DNA of 64,000 nucleotides, from the NCBI RefSeq assembly GCF_000262045.1, contig NZ_AJVF01000023.1, forward strand, positions 45,863 through 109,862. Direction: 5' to 3'. The notes under the pieces are model-generated. The model was given only the letters and a program-made list of their open reading frames with translations, did not search any database and had not been told where the DNA came from. Source of the DNA: Bacillus siamensis KCTC 13613 (GTDB taxonomy: Bacteria > Bacillota > Bacilli > Bacillales > Bacillaceae). The number at the start of each line of letters is the position of its first letter. Position 1 is the first letter of the stretch. Made by a program: the position numbers and the translations under genes. Below are positions 8,686-16,839 of this stretch, piece after piece.

Positions 8686-9723
8686 ATGTCCTATACAATT
8701 GTTTTGGATACAAATATTATATTTAATGATTTTTTCTTTAAATCTGCAAATATGAAAAAGTTACTCAAATTAACACAACATGATAAAATAGAACTCTGTA
8801 TCACGAAGTTTAATTATCATGAAATTCTAAAAAAGTTCAGGGATCAAATTAGACCTCAGATTAAAACAATAAAAAGTGCTAGAGCTGATTTAAATAAATT
8901 AGGAGCATCCCAAATAATTGATTTTGATAATTTAAAAGCTGATACATTTGTTGAAACATATAGGAATACTCTTGATGAGATAATTAATGAAAATAACATT
9001 AAAATCATTGGTTTCCCTAAATCAAAGGATGTAACTGAAACAATCTCACTTAAATACTTTAATAATAAGAAACCATTTGATGAAAATAAGGCTTCTTTCC
9101 AGGATGCAATTATATGGGAAAGCTTAGTAGAATATTGTTGTGACAGCCAACCAGATCAAATTGCATTTATCTCAACTAACCATAAAGATTTTGCTAATAA
9201 AGATAAAAACGATATTCATAAGGATTTAGCAGAGGATATTCAAGATTTATCATATTATAAGTCATTATCGGAATTTTTAGTAAATGAAGAAGATAATTTA
9301 AGAGACTACTTTATTGATAACTTTGAGTACGATGAAGAATCATTATTAACTAATTTAAAATCATTCTGTGAAGAAAATTCGTTTATGCAAGATACAATTG
9401 ATGACATGCTATTAAATGAACAATTTGAAGGTGAATATTTTAGTGGTTGGGGTACTGATGGATATATTGAGAATTACCATATTTCTATAAACGAAGTTTC
9501 TATGGATATTGAAGACAAAACTTTGTTGGTGCATTTTGACATCGAAGCAGATGTAAGTTTCAGTATTGAAACATTAGACCCGACATATGAACGCGGAGAT
9601 CCTGGCGATGGAATGATGTCAGAAAGTAGTAGTACACAAATTTTGATTTGTAGTAATATAACTTACTTGTTAGAGAGTGAAGAACTAATAGATTATGTTG
9701 AATTACACAGAGAATTTTGTTAA
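8686..9723 (+). CDS. PIN-domain protein (DUF4935 type)
   Basis: 345 aa from the ATG at 8686, which follows AAAGGAGA by 8 nt (an ATG at 8650 has no such site). The N-terminal ~170 residues form a PIN-like nuclease domain: VLDTNIIF (first acidic residue of the metal site), FQDAIIWESL (middle acidic residues) and AFISTNHKDF (late conserved block). This is the layout of DUF4935. The C-terminal ~170 residues are acidic and unknown, with a beta-rich end. Family members are predicted RNases, sometimes in defence or toxin settings. The gene is the only long intact one in the guaA island and has its own terminator. No antitoxin-like gene is adjacent. Confidence 0.8.
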   Translation: MSYTIVLDTNIIFNDFFFKSANMKKLLKLTQHDKIELCITKFNYHEILKKFRDQIRPQIKTIKSARADLNKLGASQIIDFDNLKADTFVETYRNTLDEIINENNIKIIGFPKSKDVTETISLKYFNNKKPFDENKASFQDAIIWESLVEYCCDSQPDQIAFISTNHKDFANKDKNDIHKDLAEDIQDLSYYKSLSEFLVNEEDNLRDYFIDNFEYDEESLLTNLKSFCEENSFMQDTIDDMLLNEQFEGEYFSGWGTDGYIENYHISINEVSMDIEDKTLLVHFDIEADVSFSIETLDPTYERGDPGDGMMSESSSTQILICSNITYLLESEELIDYVELHREFC

Positions 9724-9730
9724 TATTTTG

Positions 9731-9770
9731 AATCCATTTTGATTAACTTTTTCAAAATGGATTCTTTTTA
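9731..9770 (+). terminator. Terminator of the PIN-domain gene
   Basis: AATCCATTTTGA pairs with TCAAAATGGATT across a 9-nt loop, followed by CTTTTTATTT. It starts 8 nt after the stop codon. Confidence 0.88.
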
Positions 9771-9996
9771 TTTACCGTAGAATACTAGTTAAAACGATGT
9801 TTAATCATACTTTATTTTAAAGCAACACCACACACTAATGCTATTTACAGTCTTTAACTTCTTTTAAAAAAATCCAAAGAGAGAAGATAAATTAAATTCT
9901 TCATAATTGTTATTCTCCACTTAAAGCACTCTTATTTACTACTTGATTCCCATTAAATTTAATCTTTGTTTGTTCAGCAGTTTTGATTTCTATATT

Positions 9997-10564
9997 TCAA
10001 GTCATTGCATCCACAATTGCAGTATCTGCCCCACTCCACATATGAGCATAGTGTTTTAAAGTAATCTCTGGACTTGAATGTCCCATACGTTGTGATAATA
10101 CAAGAACAGAAACATTAAATTCATTGATTAGATACGAAGCATGAGAGTGACGCAATCCCTTTGCTTGAATCCTAGTTACTCCTGCGAATTGAGAATAGTG
10201 TTTAATGATTCTGCTTATTGTCGATTTAATCATTGGCAATCCATCATAACTAAAAATAAAGTCATTTGAATTACCTAACCCTATCTCCAATTGTCTATTT
10301 CGCCATATTGTTAATATATTTATTGTATCACTATCAAAAGCAATTATTCTCTTTCCATCTTCCGTTTTTGTATATGAATTTCTTTTCCATTCACTTCTCG
10401 TTTTCATAATTAACATATGATGGACACGTAAACGTTTATTTTTTAAATCGACATCATTCCACCATAAAGCAGTGCCTTCATTCACTCGTATTCCGGTCAT
10501 ATAGCAGACCCACAGCATAACAAAATTCAGATGTTCATAAAAATCTTCTATTTTTATTTTTCAT
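9997..10564 (-). pseudogene. Tyrosine integrase remnant
   Basis: The C-terminal catalytic domain is intact for about 173 residues from an internal ATG at 10518: TGIRVNEGTALWW (catalytic Arg), GLRHSHASYL (His-x-x-Arg region), MGHSSPEITLKHYAHMW (His and nucleophile Tyr). The N-terminal SAM-like DNA-binding domain is missing. Upstream, the frame continues back through DFYEHLNFV and meets a stop. A normal ribosome site and ATG at 10564 begin MKNKNR in another frame. The 5' end therefore seems joined to the middle of the gene by a deletion. It is the likely integrase of the guaA island, now inactive. Confidence 0.8.
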
Positions 10565-10719
10565 TGTAATCTCTTCCTTTTTAAATTGATATCCCGTTGA
10601 AAATAATTATCCAAAAACGGTAATCAATATAATGGATATATTTATTTTGGCAGACTACTTTTTTGGCGGGAAAATGAATCCCCGCCAATTAATTTCTTTT
10701 TCAAACGAATATTTCTTCT

Positions 10720-10929
10720 TTAATTATTAACCTTTTTAGAATTAAGAAGAATACGCTTATCAAAGAGTTCTTCTATATGAATGATTTTGCTTTTTAGAGG
10801 AACGAGTAAATTCTTTACATCATCTTCACTACATTCATAACGATTTGTTGAAAGGTTTGCTACTAAATCTAATTTGATTAATACTGTGTCTAATCTTTTA
10901 TTTAATAATCTTTGAAATTTATCCTTTTT
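10720..10929 (-). pseudogene. Startless small gene fragment in the island
   Basis: About 65 open codons (FQRLLNKRLDTVLIKLDL... KSKIIHIEELFDKRILLN) ending at 10720. A perfect AAGGAGG site lies just upstream (about 10948-10954), but no ATG, GTG or TTG follows it, and a stop codon sits at a run of seven A. Likely a decayed small helical protein gene. Not recognised. Confidence 0.4.
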
Positions 10930-10964
10930 TTAATAATATGTAATTCTCCTCCTTTCTAATTGAA

Positions 10965-11105
10965 TTAATCAATAATGATTTCTCCATTTGGACCAATATG
11001 GTAATCCCCGTTCCCAATTGCTACAGATTCCATATACTCCTCTAGATACTCAATGACTTCGAGTTGTTCCTCATCTGACAAATTTTCAAACTCTTCTTCA
11101 AACAT
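10965..11105 (-). CDS. Very small acidic protein, 46 aa
   Basis: Starts MFEEEFENLSDEEQLEVIEY and ends with GPNGEIIID. It has 46 aa, about a quarter acidic, with ATG at 11105 after a strong GAGGAGGT site. The size and charge resemble small accessory proteins of integrative elements, but I recognise no family. Its upstream region is packed with short repeats, which suggests tight control. The gene is too short for most gene finders. Confidence 0.55.
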   Translation of the reverse strand: MFEEEFENLSDEEQLEVIEYLEEYMESVAIGNGDYHIGPNGEIIID

Positions 11106-11134
11106 TTCGGTTAATACCTCCTCAATTGAATTTC

Positions 11135-11224
11135 ATCACGCAAATAAACACCAAATTGCGTTAAAACAACATTAACACCATAAAAACACCATGTCAACAC
11201 CAAAATAACATACAATTGCGTGAT
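11135..11224. repeat. Iteron-like operator region
   Basis: Four copies of AACACCA start at 11147, 11174, 11185 and 11196; the last three are exactly 11 bp apart, one helical turn. They lie between the arms of a perfect inverted repeat, ATCACGCAA (11135-11143) and TTGCGTGAT (11216-11224), with one more TTGCGT at 11156. The region is upstream of the 46-aa gene. It could be the binding site of the neighbouring ribbon-helix-helix-like protein, or a replication or transfer origin of the element. Confidence 0.6.
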
Positions 11225-11274
11225 TTTTAATTGATTATTATTAAAAAATATATTCACCCGAGAAAAAGGAAAAA

Positions 11275-11306
11275 TAAAAAGGCTAATCTAAAATGATTAA
11301 CCTTTG
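11275..11306 (-). terminator. Terminator after the small RHH-like gene
   Basis: Minus-strand AAAGGTTAAT ... ATTAGCCTTT hairpin with a TTATTTTT tail, 25 nt after the stop of the 52-aa gene. Confidence 0.75.
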
Positions 11307-11329
11307 TTTTTATGTGTTTATATTTCTTC

Positions 11330-11488
11330 TTATTTCTTCTTTTCCATTTGTTCAACTTGATTTTTTAGTGCATATCCAATAGCAAAACCTTGAGTTACTT
11401 TTCCTCCTCCAGATTCTTCACTAATTAACTTTTGCAACTTTGTTAAGTTCTCTTTCGCTTCAATGGATAATGTAATTGTCATTCTCAT
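11330..11488 (-). CDS. Small ribbon-helix-helix-like protein, 52 aa
   Basis: MRMTITLSIEAKENLTKLQK at the start fits a ribbon-helix-helix fold: a short beta strand then two helices (about 9-23 and 34-46). Such proteins are common copy-number or plasmid/island regulators. ATG at 11488 follows AGGAGGA. It is one of two tiny genes in the guaA island, and the repeats between them would suit a small DNA-binding regulator. The RHH call is inferred from pattern only. Confidence 0.55.
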   Translation of the reverse strand: MRMTITLSIEAKENLTKLQKLISEESGGGKVTQGFAIGYALKNQVEQMEKKK

Positions 11489-11587
11489 AAAATTTCCTCC
11501 TATGCTTAAACATCCTATTAGGTGTCATTTTACCATCAATATGGTGACTTCACAATTTAGTTGAATAATCATGAATACAACCTTATT

Positions 11588-11626
11588 AAAAAACCCCCCC
11601 AAGAATTATTTCTTGGGGGGTTTTTT
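11588..11626. terminator. Strong terminator now serving guaA
   Basis: AAAAAACCCCCC ... GGGGGGTTTTTT hairpin (CCCCCCAAGAA pairing with TTCTTGGGGGG). It lies about 100 nt after the guaA stop on the island side, so it was probably brought in by the island. Confidence 0.92.
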
Positions 11627-11723
11627 GGTGGTTAGTACTATTGTATATCAAGCATTTAAAACATTTAACATGTTGAAAAACACTTTAGATAGGCTTTATA
11701 AACATTATTAGATTAATGCTGCC

Positions 11724-11738
11724 TTACTCCCACTCAAT
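11724..11738 (-). repeat. Right attachment repeat (guaA 3' end)
   Basis: Last five codons of guaA (Ile-Glu-Trp-Glu-stop), the partner of the copy at 8340-8354 with one silent difference (GAG versus GAA). Confidence 0.85.
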
Positions 11739-13274
11739 CGTTGCAGGCGGCTTGCTCGTAATGTCATACACGACGCGGTTGATGTGTTTCACTTCGTTGA
11801 CGATCCGTGTTGAAATCACTTCAAGCACATCCCAAGGGATACGCGCCCAGTCAGATGTCATGCCGTCGATTGATGTCACGGCACGGATACCGATTGTGTA
11901 ATCATACGTTCTCGCATCTCCCATGACGCCGACGCTGCGGATGTCAGGAAGAACCGTGAAGTACTGCCAGATGTCGCGCTCTAGGCCGTGGTTTGCCACT
12001 TCTTCACGCAGAATCGCGTCTGATTCACGAACGATTTCAAGTTTTTCTTCCGTTACTTCGCCAAGTACGCGGATGCCAAGACCAGGGCCAGGGAACGGCT
12101 GACGCCATACGATATCATCCGGAAGGCCGAGCTCTGTGCCAAGCGCGCGCACTTCATCTTTGAAGAGCGTGTTTAACGGCTCGATCAGTTCAAACTGCAT
12201 ATCTTCAGGAAGTCCGCCGACATTGTGGTGAGATTTGATCGTTTGCGCCGTTGCAGTACCGCTCTCGATAATATCCGTGTAAAGCGTTCCTTGCGCAAGG
12301 TAATCGATGCCTTTAAGCTTGTCCGCTTCATCATCAAACACGTAAATGAATTCGTTGCCGATGATTTTGCGTTTTTGCTCAGGATCAGAAACACCTTTCA
12401 GCTTGTTTAAGAATCTGTCTTTCGCATCAACTTTAATGACATTCATATTAAAGCCTTCGCTGAACGTTTTCATGACGCCTTCCGCTTCGCCTTTACGAAG
12501 CAGGCCGTGATCGACGAAAATACAAGTCAGCTGGTCGCCGATCGCTTTATGAATCAAAGCAGCCACAACAGAGGAATCAACACCGCCGCTTAGCGCGCAA
12601 AGAACCTGCTTGTCTCCGACTGTTTCGCGGATTTTTTGCATTTCGATTTCGATAAAGTTTTCCATTGACCATTTGCCTTCACAATCGCAAACGCCGAAGA
12701 CAAAGTTTTTCAGAAGATCATTGCCGTATTCAGAGTGGCGCACTTCCGGGTGGAACTGAACACCGTACCAATTCTTGTCCGCTTTGCTCATCGCTGAATT
12801 CGGGCAGTGATGGCTTGTTGCGTCAACAGTGAAGCCTTCAGGAACTTCTACAACCAAATCGCCGTGGCTCATCCACACAACCTGTTCTTCCGGAAGATCT
12901 TTGAACAGGTCAGGAGTTCCTTGAATCTGAATGTTCGCTTTTCCGTATTCGCGCTGGCTTGCCGCCTCGACTTTTCCTCCGAGATAATGAGTCATCAGCT
13001 GCATGCCGTAGCAGATGCCTAATACAGGAATATCGAGTTCAAAGATTTTTTCGTCACAGCGGAAAGATCCTTCATCATATACACTGTTCGGTCCGCCTGA
13101 AAGGATAATTCCTTTTGGATTCATTTCTTTGATTTCCTCAGCTGTCAACGTATGGGGATGCAGCTCGCTATATACGCCAAATTCACGGATCCGGCGGGTA
13201 ATCAGCTGGTTATACTGACTGCCGAAATCAAGAACAAGAATCATTTCATTCACTAACTTCGTCATGGTTGTCAC
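11724..13274 (-). CDS. guaA: GMP synthase (glutamine-hydrolysing)
   Basis: Converts XMP, ATP and glutamine to GMP. The N-terminal class I glutamine amidotransferase has [11 protein letters not shown], the nucleophile Cys in GICYGMQLM, and the His-Glu pair in [12 protein letters not shown]. The synthase domain has the PP-loop [10 protein letters not shown] and the C-terminal dimerisation domain ending TIEWE. 516 aa from a GTG at 13274, 5 nt after GAGGAG; the ATG at 13265 gives the 513-aa B. subtilis form. The gene keeps a full-length 3' end despite being the target of the 8.34-11.74 kb island. Confidence 0.97.
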   Translation of the reverse strand: MTTMTKLVNEMILVLDFGSQYNQLITRRIREFGVYSELHPHTLTAEEIKEMNPKGIILSGGPNSVYDEGSFRCDEKIFELDIPVLGICYGMQLMTHYLGGKVEAASQREYGKANIQIQGTPDLFKDLPEEQVVWMSHGDLVVEVPEGFTVDATSHHCPNSAMSKADKNWYGVQFHPEVRHSEYGNDLLKNFVFGVCDCEGKWSMENFIEIEMQKIRETVGDKQVLCALSGGVDSSVVAALIHKAIGDQLTCIFVDHGLLRKGEAEGVMKTFSEGFNMNVIKVDAKDRFLNKLKGVSDPEQKRKIIGNEFIYVFDDEADKLKGIDYLAQGTLYTDIIESGTATAQTIKSHHNVGGLPEDMQFELIEPLNTLFKDEVRALGTELGLPDDIVWRQPFPGPGLGIRVLGEVTEEKLEIVRESDAILREEVANHGLERDIWQYFTVLPDIRSVGVMGDARTYDYTIGIRAVTSIDGMTSDWARIPWDVLEVISTRIVNEVKHINRVVYDITSKPPATIEWE

Positions 13275-13300
13275 CTAATCTCCTCTAAGTTTTTGACACA

Positions 13301-13333
13301 GAAAAAACGGAGGACAAACGTTCAGCCCTCTGT
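13301..13333 (-). terminator. Terminator-like hairpin in the guaA leader
   Basis: Minus-strand ACAGAGG ... CCTCCGT stem followed by six T. It lies between the guaA promoter and its ribosome site, so it would act as an attenuator unless it is only a leftover yebA terminator. Confidence 0.6.
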
Positions 13334-13397
13334 CGCGCAAGACTTGTACGGAAGCCCGGCTTTTTAACGCTCCCGGGCTCCCATTTAACATTCATTT

Positions 13398-13426
13398 ATT
13401 CTAACAACAGGACGATATGCGGTCAA
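13398..13426 (-). promoter_or_regulatory. Sigma-A promoter of guaA
   Basis: TTGACC (13426-13421), 17-nt spacer, TAGAAT (13403-13398), placed right after the yebA stop. Two hairpins follow before the start: GAGCCCGG/GCCGGGCTTC near 13346-13380 and the terminator-like one. Confidence 0.75.
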
Positions 13427-13428
13427 GA

Positions 13429-15636
13429 CTATCTTGTTTTAATTATATTTTCCCACAACTGTCCCGATTCATTCCAAAGCTCCGCGGCATTATCCCTGCG
13501 GTATAAGGCCCGCTCATAGCGCAGCGTCAGCTCGGACATGTCGTTTGTACCGTATGCCTCGTCAATCCTCGCGGCAAAATCGCGCAGCGTTTCTCCGTCT
13601 CCTCTGCTGAATCCTTTTCGTTTCAGCTGGCGGAGCAGCGCGGCATATGCGTCGAAAAAGACGTCTTCATCCGTGCGCCGCTTCAGTCTGGCTGCTGCAG
13701 CGTACGGAATCCAGCGCGCGCGGAGCAGCCAGGCGAGCGCCGCCGCGGCTGAAATCACGAGGATGACGGCTGCATACGGCCACAGCTGTGCCGCGGTTTT
13801 GTTGCGGATCACAGGATGCGGTGCCGCACTGTGCTCCCGCTTTTTCGGTGCTTCTTCTTTTTCAGGCTTTGTTTCCTGACGCTGCTTGTCAGACGGTGTA
13901 TCCGAATTCCCCGCTGAGCCCCCGCTGTCTTTTCCCGCTGCTTGATTCTGCTCTGACGTAAACTCCGTCGGATTGGTGAAGCCTTTCGTCGGCTCAAACG
14001 TCACCCAGCCCTGATCGGGAAAATACACTTCAACCCATGAATGGGCGTTGTTGTTTGTGACTTCATAAATCTGGCCGTTATGGTCGCCTGCGCCTTTATA
14101 CTCGCCGGATGTATAACCCTTCACCCAGCGGGCGGGAATACCCGCAGATCGGAGCAGCACGGCCATAGCCGATGAAAAGTTATCACAATAACCTTTTTTC
14201 GTTTCAAACAGAAATTGATCCACATAATCCTGATTGTGCTCCGGAATGGCGACATCCTGCGTATCATACGAAAATGCGGAAGATCCCAGATAGTCCTCGA
14301 CAGCCTTCGCTTTATCAAACATATTATGATGATCCCGCGTCAGCCTGTCCGCAAGCTGTCTCACTCTTTCCGGAACGCTGTCCGGAAGCTGTAAATACCG
14401 ATCATTGAATTGGTTCTGCTCACGGTATCGTTTCACTTTCACTTTTCTGAGATCATTCAGCTTAAAGACGGGCGCGTGAAAAGTCACCGTGTACCGTCCC
14501 ATATTGCGGATGTTGCCCACTTGTTCACTGATCGGCGTGATTTGCTCGGTGTTTCCGTTCATCTCAAGCTGAATCGAGTGCTTCGGTTTAATATTGGAGA
14601 GGCCGATCGGATACATGACGTGATTATAAAGATAATTTTCATCAATGGACACCTGTGCCGTATAGCGTCTCGTCTGCACACGCCGGTCAAACCATATGTC
14701 TTCCACATTGCCGCCGTTCAGTTTATAGGACATGCCCTGGTCGGTCTCCACCCAGCCTTTTCCCGTATATGTATCCTTCGTTTCCACACGGAAGTACGCC
14801 CGCTCTTTTCCCTTCCATGTAAAAACCGGCGTATCGTCCTGCTGAAAAGGACCGCCCAATGTTTCATCATGATTGCCGTAGCCGATTTTGCTTTCAGCGG
14901 CGGGCACTTCTTTGTGATGTGTTATTTTTTTCAGAAACGGCACGGGGTCCGGCCAATTCGGATCTGATTTCGGAGCCGCCAGACCGAACACGACGGAAGC
15001 GCAGATAAACAGCGCCAGCGGCAGAAACCATTTGAAAATCAATCTTTTTTTAAATGCTATGTGTTCTGTCAGGCGGATGCGCTCCATATACAAAAGCCCC
15101 ATCATCAAAAAGCCGATAAAGACGATCCGGATGACGGCGTATGCGGCATCATAAGGAGTAAATGTATCAAGTACGGTAATATACGCCACCGTCATGATAA
15201 AAAAGAATAAGATTTTCCGCTGATAGATCACCCAATAATGCAGCAAATACACAAGCAGCCATAAAAGCACAAAAAACAGCAGTGTGCGGAATGACGGGTT
15301 CATATCATTCCATCTTCCGGTTCCGATGTGCCGGACATTCAGCATCACGTCCCGCAAAAAAGAAGCAAGCCATTCCGGCTGAAAAACCGAACCTTTATAA
15401 AACAGCATGTGAATACTGATTAACGTAAACAGAATGCAGGACGGCACGGTGACGTACCACCTCATCCGGAAGAATGACAGCAGAAATGCCAAACCGATAA
15501 AGACGATGAAAAAACCGGTATGCTTTGTATCCGTAAAATTGTGCAGCGGCCTGAGCCATTCCCACAACAATAAAAAAGCGAGAAAATAAAACAGCAGCAG
15601 ACTCAGCCTGCTTCCCTGGTTCTCGTCATGCGGCAT
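13429..15636 (-). CDS. yebA: YebA, membrane-bound transglutaminase-like protein
   Basis: 735 aa. The N-terminal ~210 residues hold 6-7 membrane helices (DUF3488 type). A large extracellular part carries a transglutaminase/protease-like core: Cys in KKGYCDNFSSAMA, His in NNNAHSWVEVYF, Asp/Glu region in GWVTFEPTKGF. A linker rich in Gln/Lys/Glu, another membrane helix and a cytoplasmic DUF4129-like tail follow. With yeaC (MoxR) and yeaD (DUF58) it forms a common three-gene set of unknown job, possibly envelope protein assembly. ATG at 15636 follows AGAGGTGG. Confidence 0.9.
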   Translation of the reverse strand: MPHDENQGSRLSLLLFYFLAFLLLWEWLRPLHNFTDTKHTGFFIVFIGLAFLLSFFRMRWYVTVPSCILFTLISIHMLFYKGSVFQPEWLASFLRDVMLNVRHIGTGRWNDMNPSFRTLLFFVLLWLLVYLLHYWVIYQRKILFFFIMTVAYITVLDTFTPYDAAYAVIRIVFIGFLMMGLLYMERIRLTEHIAFKKRLIFKWFLPLALFICASVVFGLAAPKSDPNWPDPVPFLKKITHHKEVPAAESKIGYGNHDETLGGPFQQDDTPVFTWKGKERAYFRVETKDTYTGKGWVETDQGMSYKLNGGNVEDIWFDRRVQTRRYTAQVSIDENYLYNHVMYPIGLSNIKPKHSIQLEMNGNTEQITPISEQVGNIRNMGRYTVTFHAPVFKLNDLRKVKVKRYREQNQFNDRYLQLPDSVPERVRQLADRLTRDHHNMFDKAKAVEDYLGSSAFSYDTQDVAIPEHNQDYVDQFLFETKKGYCDNFSSAMAVLLRSAGIPARWVKGYTSGEYKGAGDHNGQIYEVTNNNAHSWVEVYFPDQGWVTFEPTKGFTNPTEFTSEQNQAAGKDSGGSAGNSDTPSDKQRQETKPEKEEAPKKREHSAAPHPVIRNKTAAQLWPYAAVILVISAAAALAWLLRARWIPYAAAARLKRRTDEDVFFDAYAALLRQLKRKGFSRGDGETLRDFAARIDEAYGTNDMSELTLRYERALYRRDNAAELWNESGQLWENIIKTR

Positions 15637-15654
15637 GGCGCGCCACCTCTCTTT

Positions 15655-16839
15655 CTAAACAACATGGGACACCCGTTTGTCCCTGATCATTTGCACCTTG
15701 ATATTCTTTTGAGCGAAGATGCGAGCGAGATTCCGTTCTTTTTCCGAAAGCACGGCATTCGTTTCTTTCGCCAAAAATACCGTCATGTCAGTGCGGACGG
15801 ACTCAGCCTGTTTGAGGAGATCTTCTGTAAGACTGCCCGTCACGACGGCAATAAAAGCTTTGCGGACGCGCGAATCTGCCAGCTCTTTTCCTAAACGACC
15901 GCCTGCACCAGCTTCTTCCGATTCAGAAGCTGATGCCAGGTAACGCAGCACATTTCTGAAATGCTCTTCTCCCTCCCGGACGGGAAAAACAGTCCGGTCG
16001 CTCCCTAATGAAATAAATCCTGCGGGAGAGCCCTTCACAAGCGCGGTGTAAAGCAGGGATGCTGAGGCTGACACCGCGGCTTCAAATGAAGGAGACGGCC
16101 TGCAGTCCAAAAGGAAAATCATATCCGTGCTCTGCAGCGGGTCAAATTCCTTCGTCATCAGTTCATTGCGCCGCGCGGACGTTTTCCAGTCGAGAGCGGA
16201 AAACCGGTCGCCCGGCTGATAATTTCTGACGCCCGCGGCTATTGCGGAGCGGTGAACCTGAAACGGCGTGCCGGCACCCGCACCTTCTTCGCCTGATGCA
16301 GCCTGCTGCTTATCATGAACAGACCCGTACGCCGGGAATACTAAGACCGTATCCGTTACGGAAAATGAAGCCGTCTTGTCCAAGAGCCCGAGAACATCTC
16401 CCGTCCGCACTCTTATCGTATGGAATTGATGCTCCCCGCGCGGCGCCTGCGGCAGCTCATATTGTAACGTCAGCTTCTTTTGAAACCACGGAAATACGAG
16501 CTGTTTTGCACTGCGCCTCTCGCCAAGCGTTTCCGGCATCACGTCTTCAATGACCATATATGTCAGCGGGAACGGCAGGCGCCTCGTCAGCCTGATGGTG
16601 ACAGACAGTCTGTCACCAGAAGTTAACCGGGCGGAAGAAATCTCACGCGCCGCCTGAAACGCCCGCAGCGGATACACGGCGACCAGCCCGGCGTAAACGA
16701 TAAACGGCAAAAACGCATAAAATAAAAACCAGCTCACAAATCCGCCCTGAAACATGGCATAAGAAAAGACCGCCGCCGTCAGCACGGCCAAAATAAGCAG
16801 CTTCCAGCCGTATAACAGCCAATGCACTTTCTTTCTCAT
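15655..16839 (-). CDS. yeaD: YeaD, DUF58 protein
   Basis: 394 aa. Two hydrophobic segments near the N-terminus (about 10-55), then a beta-rich stretch and the DUF58 core with GDRFSALDWKTSARRNEL at about 212-229, followed by a von Willebrand A-like fold (MIFLLDCRPS). DUF58 proteins pair with MoxR ATPases. The ATG overlaps the yeaC stop by one base (TAATG). The role is unknown but the pairing is strongly conserved. Confidence 0.9.
   Translation of the reverse strand: MRKKVHWLLYGWKLLILAVLTAAVFSYAMFQGGFVSWFLFYAFLPFIVYAGLVAVYPLRAFQAAREISSARLTSGDRLSVTIRLTRRLPFPLTYMVIEDVMPETLGERRSAKQLVFPWFQKKLTLQYELPQAPRGEHQFHTIRVRTGDVLGLLDKTASFSVTDTVLVFPAYGSVHDKQQAASGEEGAGAGTPFQVHRSAIAAGVRNYQPGDRFSALDWKTSARRNELMTKEFDPLQSTDMIFLLDCRPSPSFEAAVSASASLLYTALVKGSPAGFISLGSDRTVFPVREGEEHFRNVLRYLASASESEEAGAGGRLGKELADSRVRKAFIAVVTGSLTEDLLKQAESVRTDMTVFLAKETNAVLSEKERNLARIFAQKNIKVQMIRDKRVSHVV

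Larger units (their letters stand above)
8340..11738. mobile_element. Remnant genomic island integrated in the guaA 3' end
   Basis: 3.4-kb segment bounded by direct repeats of the last 15 bases of guaA. Inside are a truncated tyrosine integrase, a PIN-domain gene, two tiny regulator-like genes and gene fragments, all much more AT-rich than guaA or the sigma genes next to it. The 3' end of guaA is a known target of integrative elements. The integrase has an internal deletion and frame break, so the island can probably no longer move by itself. Confidence 0.82.

Noticed and set aside
11135..11224. CRISPR-like array
   Set aside because: The repeats are only 7 bp, four copies, with 4-20 bp between them; this fits iterons or operator sites, not CRISPR.
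13538..13879. Plus-strand open frame inside yebA
   Set aside because: It is antisense to the well-supported yebA and has no ribosome site or recognisable protein.
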